Positions 1-9,346 of a stretch of 64,000 nucleotides of DNA are shown in pieces. Source of the stretch: Acanthaster planci (Eukaryota; Echinodermata; Asteroidea; Valvatida; Acanthasteridae); assembly GCF_001949145.1 (NCBI RefSeq), contig NW_019091552.1:692420-756419 (forward strand). Direction: 5' to 3'. Made by a program: the position numbers and the translations under genes. Numbering within the stretch: position 1 is the first letter of the stretch; each line of letters starts with the position of its first letter. Under the pieces are notes generated by a model. That model searched no databases and had not been told where the DNA came from. It saw nothing but the letters and a program-made list of their open reading frames with translations.

Positions 1-507
1 ACGGACGACGGCAGATATGGAATTCCATACTCAGGGCTCTACAAACCTGAAAAATGCAATGGACTTAACGGAATAGTCCGTCCCCGTAACCGTGTAGGTT
101 TGACCTTGGGAACGCCTCCTTAAATCGCAAAGGACTCTCTCATTAGGGATGCCAAAAAGTCAAAAAGAGAAGGAAGAGAGAAAATGTTTTAAATTATCAA
201 CAGAATGGCGGTCACGTGGATTACGAACTTCAGTAACTGTTATACTGAGCGTGATCATACGAAGATTTAAGACATACATATCATATCGATCAAACGTCAA
301 CGAATAGAAAAACACTGTCGGCATGTCTGTTTTTAGCAAAATTGTCATCACACGAGACCAAGATCGACCACGTGAAATGGACATGCAGATAGTTTATGGG
401 GCTCGAACTTGGTCCTAAATTGTGATAGGCTCGATTTCCGACGAGCTGAGGACTGCTCCGTTGTGGGGATTCTGCAGTGTGAGCGGGGGGGGGGAGCAGG
501 GAATTAC

Positions 508-679
508 CCGAGACGTGTGGGCATGCCATGGAGGTACCACTCTTGTATGTGGTTTCGCGGTCCGTCTTGATGCCGGCGCTCAGAATGGAGCTCCCCGGGG
601 CAAAGATGTCCACGCAGGTGCCATAATTGGAGAAGTAGGAGCGGGCATCAGTGTCCGTCGTGGAGCCGACCGTGATGGC
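508..679 (-). CDS. Subtilase exon 6: catalytic Ser
   Basis: Residues 275-331 plus one base, entered in phase 0. It contains [24 protein letters not shown] and [11 protein letters not shown] with Ser324. The donor TCTCGG/GTAATT leaves phase 1. The next exon, which should encode the helix after GTSMA and the C-terminus, is not present in bases 1-507. Confidence 0.9.
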
Positions 680-3600
680 CTGCCAACAGAAAGCCAGCAA
701 TTTAAGGGACTTACGGACTGATTCATGAGTAACTATGATCAAAGCAATCGAAGATCTGTTGATGTTACAACAGTCTAAGCCTATGCTGACTGCATAATCA
801 TACCCTTTACGTAAGAGCAGAAACATATAGTGCTGTGTCATTCCCATCAAGGTTCCGGGATCATGAGAAAGCAACACCAAAGAAGAAACTTGACGAGAAC
901 TGTACTCAGGTCTAAATAATTTATGAACTCCAGAACTCACATTTTGAAGAACATAATACAGAAATAAACCGAACTAGGTGGTCGCTGTCGACGGTTCCCT
1001 CAGACCAACTACGCCGAGCGCAGGAACGTGGCCAAAATATAAAGACATTATTACGTAATCTAACAAATGAATAGGCAATTCCACCTAAGCTTGTGTGTTA
1101 AAAAAACGTGAAGAATGTTTCACAGCAAAAGCTAGCTCCAATTGTTCACCCACTAATTTTCAATTAAATAGACCGATTGCGCCCTCTAAGTCACGTGACC
1201 CAAAGTGCGTATCAAACATCAACAAACATGACGTCCTGCCACAGCAAAGTGAATCGTAAATCTTGTTTACCAAAATTAAAGCCTGTTTTGGGTATAGTAC
1301 TCGGCGTATCTTTAATCAGATTACTGTACCCCCTGTCCGATTATTTTCGGCATATCACACTCATGACACACTCTCATGCAGCGAAGTTTGTTGATGTTTC
1401 ATACACACTATATGTCACATGACTTAGTGGCCGCAATCGGTCTATACCGGTATTGTGTGATTTGATGGCTGTTGAAGGACTCGAAGGGTCGCTGGAACAC
1501 GGAAAGAGTTTTTAAATTAATAATTCTTTGCCTTCAATGCACTTTGGGTTTATAAAGTGCAAGTATAAATACATTGTAAAACTGCCTAGTAAGGTACAAT
1601 CCTGAAATTCCTGAGATTTCCCCTCGGGGCAACTGGTGTGTTGTGGTTCTTTAAAAGCTTTAGCGTATCCAGTTCATAAATTACGGCAACACGCACCTGC
1701 ATGCACGCACCACCGATTTCTATAGCGTTCATAAATATCGCGCTTTGTATCGGTTGTATCCTTTTTATCGTTCGAGTAGAATTGGTGAAGTTGCAGTCAC
1801 TTACTAACCGGATAGATGGTATGGGTGCAGCGCACAAATTCAAGGGCAACTTTTTGCCGAGCTCATTAGCATAAACAGCGGCCCGGAGGTTTTTTTTATT
1901 AAAATTATTTGGCAGAACAAATGGAGGGATTGTGGAAACATATGTCAGGATCAACTCCCTGGGTTTGGGCGCTTCCATCCGAGGGCAGACTTGACAGAAT
2001 ACGCTCGACTCGAAATAGTGCGCCGCCAAGAGTTTGTAACGCGTCGACCCAATGCGCGTTTGGATTGGAAAGGGTGGACGGATTTCACCCGTCGTGAGTG
2101 GCCAACACGTTTCAAACTCGTCGAGGCGCACAACTGTGAATCGTCCATACCACGGACGGAAAGCTGTCCTCAGTGCCTGAGAAAGTAGAGGGAAGCCATG
2201 ATTTTTAAAGACAGGTTGCGAGCAGGTTCAGGTACTATCACTTTTCGAAAGGTGCGTTTGTTTTACGTGAATAATTAATAATGTAACTATTTTGTAATTA
2301 ACTTTTGTTGGAGAACTCCAATAATTGAGCCTGAGCTTTAGTGATATTACTCTGTTTTCAATGGGGCTTGAATTAGTTCACTGCACCCACTAGACTTGCT
2401 CTTTTTACCTTGGGCGCGCTAGCGGGCGAGTTCCAGCACGCCGGCCAGTCGTCGTTTCCCGCTGATACCACCACTGTAATGCCTGCGTTGTGCATCCTAG
2501 AAACTGCATTGTTGATGGACTCGATCTTACCCCCGCCTAGGGACATGGAGGCAACCGATGGACCACTGGCGTGACCTATGACCCAGTCCATACCTGCATT
2601 AAACCACGGAGAAAGGAAAAGGGTAAGCCATGCAGTCAAATCACATTTTGTATAGAGGGCCTATATGGCTGCCATCTTGCAGACCAGTGCTTTTGTTTGT
2701 ACAAAGGAGGTTTCCCTGTGGAAGGAAAGAACTGCCCTACAAGATGGCAACCACGCAAAGCCTCTGTACACTCCTGCGAATAGCCTCTGTCTTAAAATTA
2801 ATCTGTTGTGACGTAGGAACATCAAAATGCTGGGGAAAAGCAGAGTTGTAAAGACTCGAGTCAGTGACTCGACTCGAGTTACAGTTACATGTATTTACAA
2901 CTCGACTCGAGTCTGGACTTGGGTCACCCCTGCTCGCCGCCACCAAGTGATTCGACTCTACATAAAAGAGTCCGAATCAGAAGACTTGACTCGAGTCAAA
3001 GCTAATAAGATTCGAGTCCCGATTCAGAAAACAGCTTTGTGAGAAATATTTGCAATTACTTACAGTGCTGGTTTGTCGTGTTCGCCCCTTGTCACGAATA
3101 CGGCATGATCCTACCCTAATTTTTTGTTGAGTCAAATTCGCTTCACTTTCGCATTCGCCTGTAGTATGAACGAGCCTCCTTATGGAAGCCAAGCAAATTT
3201 GACATCACAGAAGATGTGCAGCGGAATTTCGCTTGACTTGAAATGTGTTTAACTTATTGCGAATTGGTATTATTCGAATTCGTGATTTTTATTTTGATTT
3301 GCCCTAGCAAATCCGCGTTAGTGTTCGCTTTTGCGTGAAATACGAACCAACCTTTAAAGTCGTGTAATATAAAGCTGCGGTCAATTCATTATGTCATGGC
3401 CACTGTGGGCATACCTTCCTGGACGCCTGACCAAGTCCCAGACCCGGAGCAGCTCAGAACCCGGACAGACCAGATGGTTGCTTTCTTAGCCACCCCATAC
3501 GTCTTGCCCGCGATGGTGCCGGCGCAGTGCGTGCCGTGGCCGCGACAGTCCCGAGCGCCCCAGCCGTCGTCGAAGACGTCGTGCCCGAGGTGGGCGCGGC

Positions 3601-6004
3601 CTTCGAACTCCTCGTGGGTGTGTCGAACTCCCGTGTCAATGACGTAGACACTTACACCCTCCCCGTCGCCTGTTGATAAGTTATGGGATGGAAGTTCTAA
3701 GCTGTTTTCAATTTTGAATTTTTGTTGAAATTCGTATTGGTGGTGCAAGGAGATAAAAACTGACAGCAATTCCATCCCAACTACAGTGTATAATTATGCA
3801 CGCTAATGAGCCTGAAGAACTAACGAGGTGACTCCCCTCCGTCTTAACTTGTCTGGCGGGAAATTTCGTTAAGTACTTAAATGTGAATGATTATGGCAAC
3901 GTAAATGAACACTCAATGATCCTGATTTTGCAGACTTCGAGTTCCAAATCTTTTTGACCGGGCAGGTTGTTACCAACACGCTGTTGTCAAATTTTATTAA
4001 AAATGCCACGTTGATATGTACAGACCACCTAAACAGACAAATCGCCTATTTTTACCTGTTGGAGAGTAGTTCCCATCGAGAGGCAGGTCATCTTGGTCAA
4101 TGCGGTCTAGTCCCCACGATCCTACCTCTGTTTCGTGGACTACGCCATCCTGTTCGACGTACTCAACACCATCGATGGCCCGAACCTGACCAAAGTTGAA
4201 AATCCACCTCATTGAAAATTTAGATCTGTATCACCCATTTCAAACAGGCGTTCTGGAGTTGCGCCGACCCAAATCAAAAGCAAATCTTGAATTAAGTACG
4301 AGCAAAAGTTCGACGTCTGAAACACTGGGAGCGACCAGGCGTGCCAGCAGGCGAAGATCGAAACTTCACGGCGCTCGGAATGACACCGGAGCATTTTGGT
4401 TTCAGACGTCGCTCTTTTCATGGGCCAAACCCACTGTAAATGTGTATTTTAAGTTTGTCCGAAACTAAACTTTAATTGGGTCGACACGAGTCCCTCTTAG
4501 TTCTGTTTGGTTCGGCGCCACCCTAGAACGCACGTACGAAACGGGTTTTAACTCGGTGAAACTCCATTACATTTTTCCTATCTCGCTGACAAAATATGCC
4601 ATGGACAATCTTTGCGTGGCGCGATCCAATGAGAGAGTAGCAACAGCTTAAGTTGTGAATAATTGGAAATCCCCAGAAGCTGTTTACTATGCGTGGCGTG
4701 CCTGCAAAGAAGAAGCTCCGCCCCATCCACACATTAAACCTATCAGAACGACGCAGAGAATGGTCCATAAATCGTGAACATGATCGCTCCATCACTGCCA
4801 GTTATTCCTAGACTCCTTCGAAATTAAAAAAAAACAAAAAACAAAAAAAACATTCCAAGACATTCCAAGAGAAAATGCGCTGTATATGCTCTCAGAGAAA
4901 GCACTTTAATGAATAAAATGTAAATTTGAGCGGAGAATTAACATACAGCTTTCTGACTGGTTGACATGCTGGTCGAAAGGAGAAAGGAGTGGAGTTACCT
5001 TGAACTGATCTACCCAGGTTTAAACAGATTCTACCATTTGAAAAGGCGGTATGAACAAATATATCGCTGGCAAAAATCGCCAATTCTTTTCAGTCGATAC
5101 TGGAAAGAGTCTGGAAAGTTGTTCGTGACCGGGTAGGTACACTAACCAAGTCTACTTTGTCGTCCGGGATGTCCACAAATATGGCATTCAAGAAGTTGGT
5201 AGTTCTCCTGACAGCATTGGGGTATCCAGCTCTTCCCAGCTGCTCGTGAAATCCGCTTTTGTAAAAACCTCGTGAAACGCTGTCCTGTTGAAAGTGAAAA
5301 CAAGACGTGAGCGAGATTGTGCTGTTTTGGTATTTGGGAAACAGCGGTCGCAGCGTAAATTTGTGTCTGAAATTGGGGGGATTGGGGATGGGGAAAGGTG
5401 GGGAGGGGCATGCGTGTTTGAAAAGCGGGGGCGGGGGTACACAATATGACTCTATATAGAAGTCGATGTTCATGATATTAATGTTCATCTGTAATATGTA
5501 TTCAGAATGCCATTTTTATGGCTTTTTAAATTGTCCTCCTATTTTGAGTGATACTGACTACATTTTAGTCGTTGGAAGTCTGAAATATTCTTCACCATTC
5601 ACTTGATTTTTTGCTCAACACAAAAAGTGGGTGTGTGTGGAAGGATGATTCAATAGCCCATCCCCCATCTCAAAAAGTGTGGGGGGAATATATCCCCATC
5701 CACTTGGGATTTACGTCCATGAACAGCAGAGTTCACCGGCTCCGAATAACATTGTTCAGCCTCCAAAGTTTCATTTAAAGAGGAAATGAGGACTCCTGTA
5801 AATAGGCACGAAAGATGTGACCAATTAATGTAATTGCTACATTTTAAAGAAGAAAGATATTTAAGAAACTCCAAAACATTTAAGACTTGCCTTTATTTTG
5901 ACGATGTACCTGTTGGGAAGTGGTTCCGTGGTTTGGTATAATGGCGCAAGCGGCTCGCCAACTACCAGGATGAGGCACATACACAGTAGAATAAAGGTTC
6001 TCAT
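508..6004 (-). CDS. Secreted proteinase K-like subtilase (S8 family), 3'-partial gene of six visible exons
   Basis: Secreted serine endopeptidase of the subtilisin superfamily, proteinase K branch. Joined exons: 6004-5891, 5284-5147, 4185-4056, 3669-3415, 2593-2409, 679-508. They give 331 residues and one extra base. Residues 1 to about 16 are a signal peptide, about 30-100 an I9 inhibitor propeptide ending in YVEQDG, and the rest is the catalytic domain. Catalytic residues are Asp139 (YVIDTGV), His172 (GHGTHCAG) and Ser324 (GTSMACP); the oxyanion Asn259 is in SAGND. The motifs match proteinase K in order and spacing. The ATG at 6004 has a good context (CCCACCATG) and opens directly into the signal peptide. 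About 40-60 C-terminal residues are missing: bases 1-507 contain no suitable exon, so the last exon should lie beyond the left edge. An intronic AG just upstream of the ATG suggests a spliced 5' leader. The substrate is unknown; digestion or extracellular processing are possibilities only. Confidence 0.93.
2409..2593 (-). CDS. Subtilase exon 5: oxyanion-hole Asn segment
   Basis: Residues 213-274; phase 1 in, phase 0 out. GMDWV matches proteinase K GMDFV, SMSLGGG is the substrate-binding strand, and VVSAGND carries the oxyanion Asn259. The exon ends NSPASAPK, directly comparable to the SPAS segment of proteinase K. Acceptor TTTAATGCAG, donor GTAAAA. Confidence 0.9.
2651..2769 (-). repeat. MITE-like element family A, copy 1
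   Basis: About 120 bp with imperfect inverted ends: minus strand starts AGAGGCTTTGCGTGG..GCCATCTTG and the other end reads AGAGGGC..GCTGCCATCTTGCAG. A second copy in the opposite orientation lies at 20339-20467. It is in a subtilase intron just upstream of exon 5. No coding capacity, so a DNA-transposon-derived MITE is the simplest reading. Confidence 0.75.
2850..3020. repeat. Imperfect array of ACTCGAGTC palindromes
   Basis: The motif GACTCGAGTC and close variants recur at 2854-2878, 2900-2912, 2985-2998 and, degenerate, near 3010. Each unit is close to self-complementary. It lies in a subtilase intron and has no coding potential that I can support. It may be part of a larger transposon or a simple-sequence expansion. 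Confidence 0.6.
3415..3669 (-). CDS. Subtilase exon 4: catalytic Asp and His
   Basis: Residues 128-212 plus one base; phase 1 in and out. It contains YVIDTGV (Asp139) and GHGTHCAG (His172), then YGVAKKA and the [13 protein letters not shown] strand-loop found in proteinase K. Cysteines at 169 and 176 are candidates for structural roles. Acceptor ATCAACAG, donor GTATGC. Confidence 0.92.
4056..4185 (-). CDS. Subtilase exon 3: propeptide end and mature N-terminus
   Basis: Residues 85-127, phase 0 in and phase 1 out. [11 protein letters not shown] is the C-terminal strand of the I9 domain, and SWGLDRIDQ corresponds to the start of mature proteinase K (WGLARIS). Propeptide cleavage is therefore expected near residues 100-107. 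Donor GTAAAA, acceptor TTTGGTCAG. Confidence 0.88.
5147..5284 (-). CDS. Subtilase exon 2: I9 propeptide
   Basis: Residues 39-84, phase 0 at both ends (acceptor TTTCAACAG, donor GTTAGT). The segment from [11 protein letters not shown] to [11 protein letters not shown] fits the middle of an I9 propeptide, where a helix is followed by a hydrophobic strand and a short helix. The placement is fixed by frame with exons 1 and 3. Confidence 0.82.
5335..5721 (-). repeat. Interspersed repeat R1, copy 1 (in subtilase intron 1)
   Basis: Read on the minus strand, this begins CATGGACGTAAATCCC, continues through GATGGGCTATTGAATCATCC, a GAGCAAAAAAT stretch, a tract resembling GCCATTCTGA and ends near AATTTCAGACACAAATTTAC. 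The same order of blocks is seen at 43829 and 53140 on the plus strand. There is no open reading frame. It is non-autonomous; its class is not known. Confidence 0.8.
5891..6004 (-). CDS. Subtilase exon 1: start codon, signal peptide, start of I9 propeptide
   Basis: Encodes residues 1-38. [18 protein letters not shown] is a typical signal peptide; RYIVKIK is the first beta strand of an I9 propeptide. The exon ends in phase 0 at AAG followed by GCAAGT on the minus strand, the consensus of a GC-AG donor. The nearest GT (four bases further) has a poor context and would break the frame with exon 2. The sequence just before the ATG (TTTATTTTATAG) could itself be an acceptor of an upstream non-coding exon. 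Confidence 0.85.
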
Positions 6005-9000
6005 GGTGGGCCTATAAAATAAATGATTTACCGCAAAGAAGAGACATTTGTTTGATTTGTTTTCCAGGTGAAAAAAATATGCAGAGGCACAGTCCATCCC
6101 AGTTTTCCTCCTACTGTTGCAGTATTCGGTGTCTAGGCAGAATCCGACCTCCTTTAAATCTCATCGATATAACAAATCATCTCAGCCATATAACAACAGT
6201 TTCGACTAAATATAACGCTTGTTTTTCAAATTAATGGTCTGATGCGTCTCTGAAGTTTCATTTCATGTATCCACTGTCGGTTACCCTATGGGGTGTGAAC
6301 GAGAACCCCTCTTTAAGCATTGACACTGAGAGAGTCGCAATTTCGTCGGTTGCACCACGAAGTGACGCACCCGTCCCGTACATAGACTTTGTACACACGA
6401 TGCGACTGCTCGTGGTTCAGCAACTGTCCACGGTGTGGTTGTTCAGTTCGTGATGCAACCCACAGATTATAGAAGTGTTGAATAATAATATTGGGTCCTA
6501 AATGTGATGCCTCCAATAGGCAGGAGCCCCAAGCCAATACGTCAGTAGGAGGAAAAGGCAAAAGGTTGGCAGGAGCGCAGGAAAGTCAAGATCTGGCCAT
6601 GTTCTTAGTTGCATAAATTATTTAGTTTAAAAATTCTTTTAAAAAGGGGAAGGAAAAAATACCAATATTGACACCACTTTAATGCATGTTGATCATACGT
6701 ACATTTATCTACGGCCGATGGTTGAACTGTTTTTCTCTCAATACAAAATTACGGTAGTGCACCGTTGTCACCAGCAGTACATGCGTTCAGTGAATGTTGT
6801 AGGTCCTCATTCATTAAGGTGTGACAATATTGGGCCTAACGTGACGCGTTTTTCTACATTGACGAGGTTTAGACGGTGCGTCACTTTTGAAGGTTGCAGT
6901 TATTCACAGTCAAAAGATAAATATCCATTCACGATCAAATGACCGTTGATGTAGTATGGCAATGGCGGCGTCCACGCTTATCAATTTCAGGTGACCTTTA
7001 TCTTATCGTGAAGTTCCAAAGTTTCTCGCACTGTATACACAGTAATGGGCCTTTGGGGTAATCACACTGAGAAGTACCTTTCTTTAGAATTCAGCTTTGT
7101 ACACTTTAAAGAGATTTGGACAAACAAAACTTATTAAAAGGACGAGCGGAAAAAAGTAAGAACGCCACTGACCGGGGAGCAAACACTTCAAGCCATCAAA
7201 GCCATCAAAGCCATCAACTGTTCCAACTGAAGTTTATTGTTCAATCAATTCTCCATTATTAAATACCCACGGTATTATTCGCCGAAGATAATAAGTAAAA
7301 GTGTTCAAGAAGCTACCCTGAGACCGTCACTACCACAAATTCGACTGTTTGAATTTTCGAATTTTGAGAATACATGTATACCTTCATTCGTATTGCCTTT
7401 AAAAGATTCAAAGCGAGAATTTACAAGGCCAACACTACCGAAAATGCAAATATTATACGGTTATTCTTTCTTTCCAGCCGCACATAGAAGCTACGGGGAT
7501 GTTAAAGCTTATAAGGTCTCGTGAATCAAACTCCTTCTTCTTCTGGGATGGAAACAGCTGTTACTTTTTGAGCCTTGAGCGAGATAAATTGAATGATATC
7601 TGGTACACCGAGCTCTTTAAATTTACGAGAACATAATCTGAATCCTCGGCCTCCGTGCTGAAGACACTGTTGCTTTACCTCTTGATTCAGAGCGCTCTTT
7701 GCCGAATTACATAAGAGATGATTTGCACCAATACACTGTTTTGAGTGGATAAAACGGGCACAAAGGAATCATTCCAGAGATGGTGGTCGTTAAGCAAAAG
7801 CTTGCCCCGAATCACGAGGTACAGCAGTGTCTTTAGTCTCGGAAATTCCAACTGCTATGTTTGCCGTAATCAAATATCTCAGTGTACCAGATTTTTATTC
7901 AAATTTAACTCGCAAAAAGCTTATTCGTCGAGAAAGAAATAAGAAGCATCACTTATGACAAAACCCAGCACTAACATCACACACAAATTACTTCCCTTAG
8001 ACGACCTTACTGGATTTTGAATATAAAATTGCGATCATCCCATAAGTACCCCTTCAAAAATCATTTTCAGTTTAGGCCTAGTTGTACACGTAGAGCCTAG
8101 TTTTCAGCCTACAAACTACGTTTGCTTTGACAAGATATGCTACAATAAAAAAACTGTAAGTACATTAAATACATGTCACTAGTGAATTCAAGGGTGCTAA
8201 CAAGGGGCCATGTCCCTCCAAATCAGAATTTTTTTTTGGGGGGGGGAAGGGTATGAGTGGACTTTTGGTCATATCTGTTTCTCCCAAAGCATATGAAAAG
8301 CTCCTCAAATTCAGCAACACCCCCTATGGCAAGCCAAACGGTCACACTAGAAACCTTCACAGAAGAAAACTTTGGTTTTTAATCCGCCCTTGGTACACAG
8401 TGATACTTGACAACATTAAATGAAAAAAATGAACAATTTAAACACATGTATAAATAATATTTGGTAGTCTCATGGGCACACTTTTGATGTTTTTTTAGCA
8501 TTTGGCAAGCAACAGTGAAATCTTACTAAAACAAATTCAACACAAAAAACGCCACATCTACAGTTGTTTCAGCCTGCGTAAAGAGCTTCATTGGAAAATT
8601 CCATCTTAATCTTGTAACAAATTGAGAGACATGTTGAACCACAAGACAACCATATTCTGAGATAAGGTCAAGGGCATTTGATTCAAATGTGGCACATGTG
8701 TAATACAGTTTATGCTCAGTGCACTGATACAAAATCTTTAAATAAAGAAATTCAATAAAGAAACTCAAGATGTGCTCTGAATATTGTTATGAATTCCCTT
8801 ATGTTCTCCACTCTGCTGTCACTGGCAAATATCATCTTGTGCAATAATGGTGGATCAAACATTGACAACGTTTGCGTCAGAAGTTGTTCAAAACATGCGT
8901 CAAAAAGTCATGAAACATGGGGGATGGGAAAAAAGTAGTGAATATAAAGCAAAAGAAAAAAAAAGGTTACAGTTGAAATTATTTTCCTGAAGTGGTACAA

Positions 9001-9208
9001 AAACCTCCAACAGCAATTAACAAAAGGTCCACTGAAGCCCTATAACAACAAAAATCATAATCCAATGAGGAAAAAACCCATTATGAGCAGAAAACGACTG
9101 AATCTGGGGAAATATAATATGTAGGGAATATTGCAAATTCCAAATACACAGTACAAAGTTTTAAATGAACGTATGCAAAGGTGTGTTTTGTACCAGTCCC
9201 TTCCATGG
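6005..9208. other. Intergenic region between subtilase and thioredoxin genes; no gene recognised
   Basis: It separates the 5' end of the subtilase from the 3' end of the next gene, both on the minus strand. It should hold the subtilase promoter and leader and the 3' UTR of the thioredoxin gene. A minus-strand AATAAA at about 7890 is a possible but distant polyadenylation signal. Open frames here are short and show no domain motifs. Confidence 0.6.
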
Positions 9209-9346
9209 TTACACCCCCTTTTTAGGGCCACGCCCAGTAGTCTGGTTATTTCCCCGTTTCAAAAATACCTTGCAGAGAACCAGTGAAAAAATCACCAAGC
9301 TTCCAACTATCAGGACGAACACACCCCTACCTCCGGGCTGTACTGC
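9209..9346 (-). CDS. Thioredoxin protein exon 8: transmembrane helix, KKxx tail, stop
   Basis: Residues 281-325 and TAA at 9211-9209. GVFVLIVGSLVIFSLVLCKV is a clear membrane helix, followed by a basic tail KRGNNQTTGRGPKKGV. Lysines at positions -3 and -4 from the C-terminus form a KKxx ER-retrieval motif. Acceptor CCCTTTGACTAG, phase 0. Confidence 0.87.
   Translation of the reverse strand, partial: AVQPGGRGVFVLIVGSLVIFSLVLCKVFLKRGNNQTTGRGPKKGV

Noticed and set aside
1-60. Minus-strand TTTTTCAG near the left edge as acceptor for the last subtilase exon
   Set aside because: The frame required by exon 6 meets a stop after two codons.
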